Shown: piece by piece, positions 9,560 through 19,414 of the stretch | How positions within the stretch are numbered: the first letter of the stretch is position 1 | Layout of the letters: every line of letters begins with the position of its first letter | Assembly (NCBI GenBank): GCA_003216835.1 | Contig: QCIF01000003.1 | Location: 89,577 to 153,576 of the forward strand | Origin: Prochlorococcus sp. AG-402-K10 | GTDB lineage: Bacteria; Cyanobacteriota; Cyanobacteriia; PCC-6307; Cyanobiaceae | Direction of reading: 5' to 3' | Length of the DNA stretch: 64,000 nucleotides | Made by a program: the position numbers and the translations under genes | The notes under the pieces: model-generated | The model's database searches: none | Told to the model about the DNA's origin: nothing | The model's input: the letters and a program-made list of their open reading frames with translations, nothing else

Positions 9560-10164
9560 GGAATTTGTGATGCAATTGAACAGTAGGCAGACCAACCCGT
9601 CATTCGACGAGGATCTGACCTGCCTAAATCGTCTACAGCTTCAAATACTGCTTTACCAGATGCTTCTGCTTTATCAAAAGCTGAAAGTAAAGGGATAAAT
9701 GTATTGAAAACGTGTAAACCAACATTTTCTAGGGCAGCTTTAGCTTGCTGAGCTGCTTTTTGCTGCCTAAAATCTACTTTTACAATCATTACTCCATGGT
9801 TTACTTTTAAATTGCTTAATAAACTAGCTAATTCAACAGTTAACTCTATGGACCTTGCTTTTGCGATGGTTGGTAAAATAACTAAATCTGAACCATATGC
9901 TAGATGTTCAAGTTCTTCTTGATCACTGCTAGCTTGACCATCAGTTATTACTATTTCTGATGATCTTGATGCTTTAGCTGCTGCGCTTACTGGAAAAACG
10001 GGAAATGGAAGATTACCTCTTGTTGAGTACGCTAATGCTGATCTATTCTTATCAGCATCGACTATACAGACTTTTTTACCTTCGGAATGCCAAACACTCG
10101 CAAGGTGAATACTTGTGCAGGTTTTAGCTACTCCTCCTTTTTGTCCGCAAACAGTAATAAACAA
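9493..10164 (-). CDS. ParA/MinD-family ATPase (orphan)
   Basis: MFITVCGQKGGVAKTCTSIHLASVW deviant Walker A; VCIVDADKNRSALAY; no canonical ParB partner visible. Confidence 0.85.
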   Translation of the reverse strand: MFITVCGQKGGVAKTCTSIHLASVWHSEGKKVCIVDADKNRSALAYSTRGNLPFPVFPVSAAAKASRSSEIVITDGQASSDQEELEHLAYGSDLVILPTIAKARSIELTVELASLLSNLKVNHGVMIVKVDFRQQKAAQQAKAALENVGLHVFNTFIPLLSAFDKAEASGKAVFEAVDDLGRSDPRRMTGWSAYCSIASQIPCLISKPSSDTNNSNNQQIISA

Positions 10165-10315
10165 TTTTTTCTTTTTATTTCTTTTACTTTGGATAAAAAT
10201 TGCTTAATGTCAATAGATATAGCTTGTAAATACTTTAAAATTTATTTTTTTTTAAATATTGTTAAGGAATCCATACCGTTAGCTAGTCTTAAAAAGAGTT
10301 TTTATTATCGGGCAA

Positions 10316-11278
10316 TTGAAAAAAAAGATTGGATTAGGCACATGGTCTTGGGGGAATAAGCTGTTTTGGAATTATCAAACTCGAAATGATAATGATTTAC
10401 GTGAGACATTTGATGAGGCATTGAAGCGAGGTTTTGACTTAATCGATACTGCAGATTCTTATGGTACCGGAAACCTTAATGGTAGAAGTGAATCACTGTT
10501 GGGCGAATTTTTATTAGACACCTCTTTTTCTAGAAAGAAATCTATTCAAATCGCTACAAAACTTGCACCTTATCCGTGGAGGATTGGTAATAAAGGGTTT
10601 AACAAGGCATTTTTAAAAAGTTTAGAAAGATTAAACAATAAATTAGATATAGTTCAACTACATTGGTCAACTGCAAAATATAATCCTTGGCAGGAATTAC
10701 AGTTCTTAAATAATCTGTGCGATTTATTAGATCAAGGGTTTAATTTTCAAATTGGCTTATCAAATATTGGGCCTCAAAGGTTACAGACATTAATTCAACA
10801 TCTTTCAAAACGAAATAAGAAATTAAAAAGTGTGCAGATTCAGTTTTCTTTGCTTGCTCCAGATTTACTAAAACAAAATCAAGTGAAAAAAATCTGCGAT
10901 GAAAATGATATTGATTTCTTGGCTTATAGCCCTTTATCTTTTGGAATATTATGTATTGATCCAGATAAAGACGAAAATAGAGAAAGTACTATTTTACGTA
11001 GTGCTTTATTTGAAAACTATAAAAAACCCACATATGAATTAAGGAGATGTTTAAAAAGGATTGCTAATCAAAGATCAGTTTCACAAGCTCAAGTAGCTAT
11101 TAATTGGTGTTGTTACCAGGGAACTATTCCACTTGTTGGAATGCGAAAGAGATCTCAAATTCTCGATATATCTAATGTATTTAAATGGAATTTAAATAAA
11201 ATTGAATTCGAATTACTTCAAGAAGTTTCCAACCGTTGTTTCAAAAGAATGCCAAGTAATCCTTTTTCAAGTGTTTAA
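10316..11278 (+). CDS. Aldo/keto reductase family protein
   Basis: TTG start; IGLGTWSWGN, DLIDTADSYGTG, QLHWS, FLAYSPLSFG motifs. Confidence 0.9.
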   Translation: MKKKIGLGTWSWGNKLFWNYQTRNDNDLRETFDEALKRGFDLIDTADSYGTGNLNGRSESLLGEFLLDTSFSRKKSIQIATKLAPYPWRIGNKGFNKAFLKSLERLNNKLDIVQLHWSTAKYNPWQELQFLNNLCDLLDQGFNFQIGLSNIGPQRLQTLIQHLSKRNKKLKSVQIQFSLLAPDLLKQNQVKKICDENDIDFLAYSPLSFGILCIDPDKDENRESTILRSALFENYKKPTYELRRCLKRIANQRSVSQAQVAINWCCYQGTIPLVGMRKRSQILDISNVFKWNLNKIEFELLQEVSNRCFKRMPSNPFSSV

Positions 11279-11293
11279 ATGAATAAATATATT

Positions 11294-11428
11294 TTAGGCA
11301 GAAATTTTTTTATTTGTTTTAATCTGATTACAGTTCCATAGCTCAGGTGGAAATTTTTTCCCTGTAAATCTGATTACTTTTGGCATTGGATTTATTGATA
11401 AGTCATTTATAGGCTTCTTAGGGTTCAT
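11294..11428 (-). CDS. Small hypothetical protein (44 aa)
   Basis: ATG..TAA: MNPKKPINDLSINPMPKVIRFTGKKFPPELWNCNQIKTNKKISA; not in ORF track. Confidence 0.5.
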   Translation of the reverse strand: MNPKKPINDLSINPMPKVIRFTGKKFPPELWNCNQIKTNKKISA

Positions 11429-11589
11429 TTTTATATGTAAAGTTTTTCTTAAGATAAAACAATTTCCATCTAAGCTTCTCGGTATTTATACCTATAAAAT
11501 TAGTACAATTAATTTTAATACAGGTTTTTGCAGCAATATTTACTAACAAACTAATTATCTAATACTAATTTGTAGATAATTTAAAATTG

Positions 11590-11860
11590 TGGAGCCCTTC
11601 CAGACTCCTTGTATCATTTGGGTTATAAGGCTGATATCACCCCATCTCCTTTGAGATCAAGCAGCAACTGGGGCTGTTTGACGGGAGAAACTAACGATTT
11701 TGTTAGCGTTTGTGTTTTTGCTCTAACCGAGCAGGCTTCAGTCACCTTCCTTATGCCCCGTCGAAACCATTACAACCCCAAAAGGTAATGGAGTTGAGCG
11801 GAATCGAACCGCTGTCCGAAACATCGGTTGAGATTACCTAGTCCAATTGGACATTTATAT
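11590..11860 (-). ncRNA. ssrA: Transfer-messenger RNA, circularly permuted two-piece form
   Basis: Minus strand order: T-arm/acceptor piece ..GGACAGCGGTTCGATTCCGCTCAACTCCA (3' end at 11789), 9-nt spacer, then GGGGTTGTAATGGTTTCGACGGGG (5' end at 11779) and tag frame GCTAACAAAATCGTTAGTTTCTCCCGTCAAACAGCCCCAGTTGCTGCTTGA = ANKIVSFSRQTAPVAA*. Outer 5' limit of acceptor piece is approximate. Confidence 0.95.
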
Positions 11861-11912
11861 TCTGACAGGCAAAATGAGTATTGAATAGATATTTGATTAA
11901 GTTTTATTTTAT

Positions 11913-13037
11913 ATGAATATAATTGCCTCAGCTCCAGAAGGATTAGAGAAATATTTAGCTAAGGAAATTGCAGATTTAGGTGGATCTAAGATTAATACTT
12001 ATAAACGATCAGTTAGTTTTAAATGTGATTATGCAACTTTTTATAGAGTGCATTTCTTTTCTAGAATTGCTTTTCGTTTTTACAGAGAGGTCGCAAGTTT
12101 TCCTTGCTACAATAAGCAGTCTTTATATGACGGCGTGAGAGATTCATTTGAATGGTTAAAGTGGTTACCGTCTTATAAAACATTCAATGTTCAAGTTACT
12201 GGAAGAACCTCAAATTTAAGTCATACACATTTTACGGCTTTAGAAGTGAAGAATTCCATAACAGATTTGCAAAAATCTGCTTGGAATAAAAGATCAAATA
12301 TTTCGTTAGATAACCCTGATTTTATAATTCATCTCCATTTAAATAATAATAAAGCGGTATTAAGTCTTCAGAGTAGTTTTGAAAGTTTACATAAAAGAGG
12401 ATATCGACCTGCTGTTGGGGATGCGCCACTAAAAGAAAATTTGGCTGCTGGATTGTTAAAGATGACTCAATGGAATGGAACTAAACCTTTAATTGACATT
12501 ATGTGTGGATCAGGCACTCTTTTAATAGAGGGGGTTAATCAAAGTCTTGAAGTTCCACTAAATACAAATAAAGTTTATCTTTTTGAAAATTGGTTGGATT
12601 TTAATAAAAAGATTTACTTGGATGAAAGATATAAGGCAAAAAATAAAAGTATAACTTACAAAAAATTAGCACCAATTATTGGTTGTGAAATTAATAGAAA
12701 AGTTTTTGAGCAAGCTGAAGTAAACATATCATTAGCTGGACTTGAAAATTATATTGAACTCATAAATGATGATTTTTCAAAACTAAAAATTAAGCTTTCT
12801 GAGGGTTTAATTGTATGTAATCCTCCTTATGGAAAAAAATTGGGTAATGAAAATCAATTAATTTTTTTATATGAAGAAATGGGCAATTTTTTGAAAACTA
12901 ATTTTTCAGGTTGGGAATTTTGGTTGCTTAGTGGTAATCCAAAACTAACGAAATATTTGAAAATGAAATCTTCTTTGAAAATACCTGTAAGCAATGGCGG
13001 TATTGATTGTAGATGGATCAAATATTTAATAAGATAA
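11913..13037 (+). CDS. THUMP-domain RNA (guanine-N2) methyltransferase, RlmL/RlmK N-terminal family
   Basis: ASAPEGLEKYLAKEIADLG..., HKRGYRP, LIDIMCGSGTLLIEG, IVCNPPYGKKLG motifs. Confidence 0.9.
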   Translation: MNIIASAPEGLEKYLAKEIADLGGSKINTYKRSVSFKCDYATFYRVHFFSRIAFRFYREVASFPCYNKQSLYDGVRDSFEWLKWLPSYKTFNVQVTGRTSNLSHTHFTALEVKNSITDLQKSAWNKRSNISLDNPDFIIHLHLNNNKAVLSLQSSFESLHKRGYRPAVGDAPLKENLAAGLLKMTQWNGTKPLIDIMCGSGTLLIEGVNQSLEVPLNTNKVYLFENWLDFNKKIYLDERYKAKNKSITYKKLAPIIGCEINRKVFEQAEVNISLAGLENYIELINDDFSKLKIKLSEGLIVCNPPYGKKLGNENQLIFLYEEMGNFLKTNFSGWEFWLLSGNPKLTKYLKMKSSLKIPVSNGGIDCRWIKYLIR

Positions 13038-13038
13038 T

Positions 13039-13440
13039 TTATTTCTTACCTAAAACTGCTTTTGTTGTTTTGCCGAGCCCCTCTAATGTTTGAGGTAGAT
13101 ATGGTCCTTTGGCTAATTTCCCTCCAAGCTTTAAGCTGAAGCCTGCAAGAAATAAATCAACAAAGATTATTATTAGTAAGTTATATTCAGTTTGCCAATT
13201 GTTATAGTTTCTTAGTGAAAGATAAAAAATAATGTGAATGCATATTAGAACTAATAATAATAATATTCCCCCTATTGCTATAAATATTCCACCACTAATT
13301 AATCTTCGTTTTTCTCTATCCACTTCTTGAAGAGCTATTCTCACATGCAAATCCATAACTGAGCTTGCTATTGCTGAAATTCTTGAAGCGGTGTTAGCGA
13401 AGCTTTTATTTTTTGGTTTATCCATATTATTTTCTTCCAC
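13039..13440 (-). CDS. Phage holin superfamily III / DUF1469-like membrane protein
   Basis: Two hydrophobic segments with preceding amphipathic helix; family pattern. Confidence 0.55.
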   Translation of the reverse strand: MEENNMDKPKNKSFANTASRISAIASSVMDLHVRIALQEVDREKRRLISGGIFIAIGGILLLLVLICIHIIFYLSLRNYNNWQTEYNLLIIIFVDLFLAGFSLKLGGKLAKGPYLPQTLEGLGKTTKAVLGKK

Positions 13441-13891
13441 TATTAATTAAAGTTCCAATTATCAAACCAATACCTGCTGCAATAGCAATAGATAAAATTG
13501 GTTGTTTTCTAATAGGACTTTCTATCTTTGGTCTTAATGTATTGTTAAGTTCATCTAATAATTCTTCTAATTGACTTTCAATAGGTTCAATTTTGTCTGA
13601 GATCTCCTCCCAATTATTATCTTGAATTGAATCAATGATTTCAAATAATTGATTCTTGATCCCATTTGCAGAGCTTCCAGTTTGGGTTGCTATTACTCCA
13701 ACTAAATCATCAATACCCCCTTTTGTTGCTTCAAGAGTTTGCTGAGCAATGGTAGGCCACTTTTTTCGTATTAAAGGTATTAAACTATCAAGTTTTTCAC
13801 GCATCCATTTTTCTGAGATGATTTCTTTCTCTGGAAGTTCAGAATCGTTTAAATTTTTTTTAACTTCTTTGGGAGGATGATAAGTCTCCAT
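13427..13891 (-). CDS. Membrane-anchored conserved protein (DUF883-like C-terminal anchor)
   Basis: Helical region followed by PILSIAIAAGIGLIIGTLINSGRK; overlaps the next ORF by 14 nt. Confidence 0.5.
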   Translation of the reverse strand: METYHPPKEVKKNLNDSELPEKEIISEKWMREKLDSLIPLIRKKWPTIAQQTLEATKGGIDDLVGVIATQTGSSANGIKNQLFEIIDSIQDNNWEEISDKIEPIESQLEELLDELNNTLRPKIESPIRKQPILSIAIAAGIGLIIGTLINSGRK

Positions 13892-14078
13892 TAATCTAAT
13901 TTGATTATTTGTAGATTAGACCCTATTTTCTTAATTTGAAACCCTTATCTTGAGATTTGTTCTATTTAATAAAATAAAAACATATAAAAGTTTATTTACA
14001 TTTTCTTTTTCTTCGCTGTTCTGTAATAAGGTTTTGTTAAGCTATTACTGAATTTCTTAAATTAGTTTAAATTTCATC

Positions 14079-14216
14079 ATGGATATTACTTTTGCAGCAT
14101 TAATTTTTGCATCTCGCACAATCCCTACAGATTTTGGATTAGTAGCTGCAGCTATTGCGGGGGCTGGAAGTTTGCTATTTATTGCTTTGAGATTTGTACC
14201 TGATGCAGGTAATTAA
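14079..14216 (+). CDS. Small hydrophobic protein (45 aa), possible thylakoid/membrane microprotein
   Basis: MDITFAALIFASRTIPTDFGLVAAAIAGAGSLLFIALRFVPDAGN; single TM; not in ORF track. Confidence 0.6.
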   Translation: MDITFAALIFASRTIPTDFGLVAAAIAGAGSLLFIALRFVPDAGN

Positions 14217-14300
14217 GCCTATAGAAATCTCTTAGAAACATTTAGTGCTTATTAGTTCAAGGCTTTTTGCAAATAGATTACGTTTAGTTTTTACTAGATA

Positions 14301-14663
14301 ATGAATCGATGGGTTCTACTTGAACATAAAGTTTCTGCGGATAAGTTGGTAGATATTCATTATGATTTTCTAGTTGAAGATGCAATAGAATGTTTAACAT
14401 GGAAATTTTTAGAAATTCCTTTATTAAATAAAGGATTTGTTGAGATAGTCAGACAGCCTAATCATAGACTTGTATGGTTATCTAGGCTAGATTATGTTCT
14501 TTCTAGGAATAGAGGAGTTGTAAAAAGAATTGATCATGGAAATTTTATAAACGTCTCTCAAAAATTAGATTTTCAAGAACTTAAATTTATTTTGGATGGA
14601 AATCTTTTAAATGGTATTTTTGAAATATCTGGTAATTTTTGTCAATTAACTAAAAAGTTTTAA
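14301..14663 (+). CDS. Conserved hypothetical protein
   Basis: 120-aa ORF MNRWVLLEHKVSADKLVDIHYDFLVEDA... Confidence 0.65.
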   Translation: MNRWVLLEHKVSADKLVDIHYDFLVEDAIECLTWKFLEIPLLNKGFVEIVRQPNHRLVWLSRLDYVLSRNRGVVKRIDHGNFINVSQKLDFQELKFILDGNLLNGIFEISGNFCQLTKKF

Positions 14664-14746
14664 TATTCAATTTAGAAATAATCTTAATAAAGCTATTGAG
14701 AATTTATGAAAATTAGCTATTCTTACTTAGCTATTGTGACTTACGA

Positions 14747-17700
14747 TTGGTACATATCAATCAGGTCGAGTTTGAAAATTTTAAATCTTTTGGGGGAAGT
14801 GTAAAAATTCCTCTTGAAGAAGGTTTTACTGTGGTTACAGGTCCTAATGGTTCTGGAAAAAGTAATATTTTAGATGGAATTTTATTTTGTTTAGGCTTAG
14901 CCAATAGTAGGGGGATGCGGGCAGAGAGATTACCAGATTTAATTAACAACTCTAAAGTAAAAGAAGGAAAATCATCCGAAGCAAATGTTTCGGTAAGATT
15001 CAATATTGAAGATTGGTCTCCCAGGGAGGATATACCTCCTTTGGAATTAGAAGAAGAAGAGATTTCTATTAATCAAGGGCAAAAGGAATGGGTAGTTTCG
15101 AGAAAATTGAGACTTATGCCTGGGGGCTCTTATGCTTCAACTTATACTTCTGATGGAAAACAATGTACTTTACAACAAATACAGAGAATTCTTAGAGATA
15201 TCAGTGTTGATCCAGAGGGTAGTAACGTTGTTATGCAGGGGGATGTAACAAGAATAGTCTCAATGAATAATAAAGATAGGAGAACTCTTATTGATGAATT
15301 AGCTGGAGTAGCACTTTTTGATACAAGAATAGAACAAACTAATGCAAAACTAAATGATGTTTTTGAAAGACAAGAGAGGTGTGAAATTTTGGAACATGAA
15401 TTGCAAGCTAGTAAAAATAGGCTCGAAAAAGAATGTGAAAAAGCTAGGCTATATAAAGAGTTAAAGGCACAACTTTGCCAAATTCAAGAGTTAGAAAAAG
15501 TTCTTATCTATGATAGACAAGTCAAGCATGTTGAATCTATAAAGGAAAAGGCCATTGAATATGATAGAAATAAAATTTTGTTTAATAAACAAAAAGAATC
15601 TATTAATAAAGAAATATCAGTACTAGAAGATGCATTGAAAATAATGGTTGCTGAGCTTAAAGAAAAAGGAGAAGATAAATTGATAAAGGTTAATTCTGAT
15701 ATTGGTAGTATAAATTCGAGCTTAAGAGAACTCGATAGAATATCTAGCTTGAATAAAGAAGCAGGTATTAAATTGCAAGAGCAAAGGGATGAGATTGCAA
15801 TATCTAAGAAGAATATTGAGTTGGAAAAAAAACAACAAGAAAATTTTGATGATACTTCTTTAAATAAATTGAACTTGGAAATTAAAGATTTATCTTCAAA
15901 ACATAAGTTATCCAGAAAAAAACTTTCAGAGGCTGCAGGAGAATCTGGAGAATTTTCTAAGCAAAGCATGACCTTAAATAATCAATTGGAAAGTATGAAA
16001 TCTATTATTGAACCTCTTGAAGTTAATAAAAGGAAAATTAAAGAGCAAACCACTCAAAATATTGTTCAAAAAGATGAAATAACTTCTCAGATAAAGCTTT
16101 TGTCTTTAGAAAAACAAAAACTTTTAGAGAATAATCAAATAAAGTTAGATAAATCTAATGTAAAGAATCAAAATTTGGATAGTAATAGCTTTGAAATTGA
16201 TAATTTAAAACAAGAAATTGATTTATTAAATAAAACGAAATTACGACTAAATAATGAGCAGTTAAGACTTGAAAAGGATTTATCAAGATTTGAAAGCAGA
16301 AAAGAAGCTTTAAATGAGACCAGAGGATCATATGCTCTTAGGATTATTTTAGAAGCAGGTTTAGAGGGTATACATGGTTACGTTGCCCAACTTGGAGATG
16401 TGAGTGAGAAACATAGGTATGCTCTTGAAATCGCTGCAGGAAATAGACTCGGACAAATTGTTGTTGATAATGATAATATTGCCTCGAAAGCAATTGAAAT
16501 TCTTCAAAAGAAGAAGGCAGGAAGATTAACTTTTCTTCCTCTAAATAGAATTAAAAGTCAAAAGAAGAATTATGCAATTTCAAGATTTGAAAATAATAGG
16601 GAACCTGGATTTATTGATAAAGCTATTAACTTAATTCAATTTGATGAAGTTTATTCTGATGTTTTTAAATATGTTTTTGGAGATACATTAGTCTTTTCAG
16701 ATTTGACATCGGCTAGGTTGTCTAAACAAAAAATTCGATTAGTTACCTTAAGTGGTGAATTATTAGAAGTCAGTGGAGCTATTACAGGAGGAAGTAAGTT
16801 AAATAAAGATTTAGCTTATAGATTTGGAATTAATAATGATATTGACAATTCTAATCCTATAAAAGAAAGATTATTAGTGATTCAAGAAGCTTTAAAAAAA
16901 TCAAATAATGATTTAATTATAAAAACTAACAGGCTAACTAAATTAACCTTTAATAGGAATCAAATAATTGAGGATTACGCTTCTTTCACTAAAGAAATCG
17001 AATTCAATAAAAATTCCCTGAAGGTTATCATTCAAAGAATCGAAGATTGTAATTCGAGATTAAATAAACTTAATAGTTCCAATAATTTATTAGAAAAAGA
17101 ATTGGATCGCATTCAAAATCAATTGAAGCCTCATCAAGATAAGTTTGATGAGTTACAAATAATTCTTAAAGATAATTATGAAAAGAATCAAAAATCATCA
17201 TTAGTAACTTTTAATAATGATTTTAATACTCTAGATAAAAAACTTGAATTGCTTATTCAAGAGAGAGATAACTTAATGAATAAAAAGAATCAATTTGCTT
17301 TAGATCAAGAACGCATAAAAAATTCATTACAGCTTATATCCTTGCAAGAAAAAAACTTACATGCATCTGTGAAAGATCTTGCAAATGCTCATAGTGAATG
17401 GATAGAAAAAAGAGATAAATTTAAAAAAGAACTTGTAATCCTTGATGATCAAAAAAAATTACTTGAAAAGGATTTCGGTTTATTGAGAAGGAAAAGAGAC
17501 GAATTGACCTCTTCAATTTCAAATAAAAGGCAAGAACATAATAATTTTCTATTGAAGCTCGAATATCTTGAAAGAGATATGAATTCTTTGAAAGAAGAGA
17601 TTAGGAGTGAGACTATCAAGCTAGAAAATTATAAAAAAGATTTACCTAGTCCTTTACCAGATTTTGGAGAATATAAAGACAAAAGTCTTGATTCTTTGCA

Positions 17701-18331
17701 ATCGGATATTTTAAAGATAAATTCAAAATTAGAAAGCTTAGAACCTGTAAATATGCTGGCGCTAGATGAATTAGAAGAATTAACTAAGAGATTAAATGCT
17801 TTGCGAGAGAAATTAGAAATCCTATCTAATGAGAGATCTGAGTTGTTGCTGAGAATCGAAACTGTTTCAACTATGCGTCAAGAAGCATTTATGCAAGCAT
17901 TTGTAGAAGTTGATAAACACTTTAGGGAGATTTTTGCTAATTTATCTGACGGAGATGGCTTCCTTCAGCTTGAAAATCCTAATTCTCCCTTGGAAGGAGG
18001 TTTAACTTTAGTTGCTCACCCTAAAGGGAAAAATGTTAGAAGATTAGCATCAATGTCTGGGGGTGAGAAATCATTAACTGCTTTAAGTTTTTTATTTGCT
18101 TTGCAAAAATATAAGCCTTCACCTTTTTATGTATTAGATGAGGTAGATAGCTTCTTAGATGGTATTAATGTTGAAAGGTTGTCAAAATTAATTACCAATC
18201 AGTCTTCAAATGCTCAATTTATAGTAGTAAGTCATAGAAGACCTATGATAAGTGCATCTGAACGAACAATTGGTGTTGCTCAAGCAAGGGGTGCTAATAC
18301 TCAAGTTGTTGGATTACCAAATGCTGCATAA
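14747..18331 (+). CDS. smc: Chromosome segregation protein SMC
   Basis: VTGPNGSGKSNILDGI, long coiled coils, hinge, LASMSGGEKSLTALSFLFALQ signature and Walker B. Confidence 0.97.
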   Translation: MVHINQVEFENFKSFGGSVKIPLEEGFTVVTGPNGSGKSNILDGILFCLGLANSRGMRAERLPDLINNSKVKEGKSSEANVSVRFNIEDWSPREDIPPLELEEEEISINQGQKEWVVSRKLRLMPGGSYASTYTSDGKQCTLQQIQRILRDISVDPEGSNVVMQGDVTRIVSMNNKDRRTLIDELAGVALFDTRIEQTNAKLNDVFERQERCEILEHELQASKNRLEKECEKARLYKELKAQLCQIQELEKVLIYDRQVKHVESIKEKAIEYDRNKILFNKQKESINKEISVLEDALKIMVAELKEKGEDKLIKVNSDIGSINSSLRELDRISSLNKEAGIKLQEQRDEIAISKKNIELEKKQQENFDDTSLNKLNLEIKDLSSKHKLSRKKLSEAAGESGEFSKQSMTLNNQLESMKSIIEPLEVNKRKIKEQTTQNIVQKDEITSQIKLLSLEKQKLLENNQIKLDKSNVKNQNLDSNSFEIDNLKQEIDLLNKTKLRLNNEQLRLEKDLSRFESRKEALNETRGSYALRIILEAGLEGIHGYVAQLGDVSEKHRYALEIAAGNRLGQIVVDNDNIASKAIEILQKKKAGRLTFLPLNRIKSQKKNYAISRFENNREPGFIDKAINLIQFDEVYSDVFKYVFGDTLVFSDLTSARLSKQKIRLVTLSGELLEVSGAITGGSKLNKDLAYRFGINNDIDNSNPIKERLLVIQEALKKSNNDLIIKTNRLTKLTFNRNQIIEDYASFTKEIEFNKNSLKVIIQRIEDCNSRLNKLNSSNNLLEKELDRIQNQLKPHQDKFDELQIILKDNYEKNQKSSLVTFNNDFNTLDKKLELLIQERDNLMNKKNQFALDQERIKNSLQLISLQEKNLHASVKDLANAHSEWIEKRDKFKKELVILDDQKKLLEKDFGLLRRKRDELTSSISNKRQEHNNFLLKLEYLERDMNSLKEEIRSETIKLENYKKDLPSPLPDFGEYKDKSLDSLQSDILKINSKLESLEPVNMLALDELEELTKRLNALREKLEILSNERSELLLRIETVSTMRQEAFMQAFVEVDKHFREIFANLSDGDGFLQLENPNSPLEGGLTLVAHPKGKNVRRLASMSGGEKSLTALSFLFALQKYKPSPFYVLDEVDSFLDGINVERLSKLITNQSSNAQFIVVSHRRPMISASERTIGVAQARGANTQVVGLPNAA

Positions 18332-18376
18332 CCACAATTTTTTACATTTATACGTCAGAATGATAGAAAGGTATTA

Positions 18377-19414
18377 ATGAGTTTGTCTAACACATCCACG
18401 AATAATAATCGCAGTAATTCAGTCCCAAGCGAACGCTTATGGTTGAGGTCAGAATTGATGGGAACCCAAGTTATTACTACTGATACTGGTAGACGACTCG
18501 GAGTGGTCGGTGAAGTTGTTGTTGATATTGACAGAAGAGAAGTAGTTGCCCTGGGTCTTAGAGATAATCCACTTACAAGATTTTTACCGGGGTTGCCAAA
18601 ATGGATGCCATTAGAAAGTATAAAGCAGGTTGGTGATGTAATTTTAGTTGATTCTTTAGATTCATTGAGTTCTAGTTTTGCTCCCGAAAGATATGGAAAA
18701 GTAATAAATTGCCAAGTCATTACAGAATCTGGTCAACTTTTAGGAAGAGTACTTGGGTTTTCTTTTGATATTGAGACTGGGGATTTAATTTCTCTTGTCA
18801 TGGGAGCAGTTGGCGTACCTATTTTAGGTGAAGGTGTTTTAAGTACTTGGGAAATTCCTGTGGAGGAAATAGTTAGTAGTGGTACTGATAGGATAATTGT
18901 TTATGAAGGAGCTGAAGAGAAGTTGAATCAATTAAGCAGCGGTTTATTAGAGAAACTGGGAGTAGGAGGCTCTTCTTGGGAAGAAAGAGAGTCAAATAGA
19001 TACTCAGGAAATCTTGTACCAGTAGAAAATCAACTATTGGCTGGCTCAGAAGCAGAAGAAAAAAATAATTTAGTTGAAGAATTTGAAGAAGAAGTTTTGG
19101 ATGAAGATGATTATGATGAAGAATTTGAATATGTTGAAGTAGAGTCTTCAAAAGAAGAAATTAAGAATAAAAAAAAGCTTTACTTGGACAATGATTATCC
19201 TGATCAAAGGGAATATCAAATTACTGAAGATAATCCAATTGATGAAGCAAAAAATATTGAATTTCAACCAAAAACTAAATCTAGATCCAAGTTGGCATCT
19301 AAGAGACCTATTCAAAGAGCGGCAGAACCATTAGATATAGAACCCATAGAGGAAAAGAATTTAGTTACAGAAAACCAAAAATCAGACAAGCTCGATATTG
19401 AAGATCCTTGGTAA
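18377..19414 (+). CDS. PRC-barrel domain protein with acidic C-terminal extension
   Basis: Two PRC-like repeats (LMGTQVITTDTGRRLGVVGEVVVDI; QVITESGQLLGRVLGFSFDI), then Glu/Asp-rich tail. Confidence 0.8.
   Translation: MSLSNTSTNNNRSNSVPSERLWLRSELMGTQVITTDTGRRLGVVGEVVVDIDRREVVALGLRDNPLTRFLPGLPKWMPLESIKQVGDVILVDSLDSLSSSFAPERYGKVINCQVITESGQLLGRVLGFSFDIETGDLISLVMGAVGVPILGEGVLSTWEIPVEEIVSSGTDRIIVYEGAEEKLNQLSSGLLEKLGVGGSSWEERESNRYSGNLVPVENQLLAGSEAEEKNNLVEEFEEEVLDEDDYDEEFEYVEVESSKEEIKNKKKLYLDNDYPDQREYQITEDNPIDEAKNIEFQPKTKSRSKLASKRPIQRAAEPLDIEPIEEKNLVTENQKSDKLDIEDPW

Noticed and set aside
13039-13440. Prophage holin
   Set aside because: DUF1469/holin III-like proteins are common non-phage membrane proteins; no lysis or structural genes nearby.
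15508-15969. 153-aa minus-strand ORF inside smc
   Set aside because: Low-complexity (Ser/Phe/Leu-rich) antisense of a coiled-coil coding region; shadow ORF.
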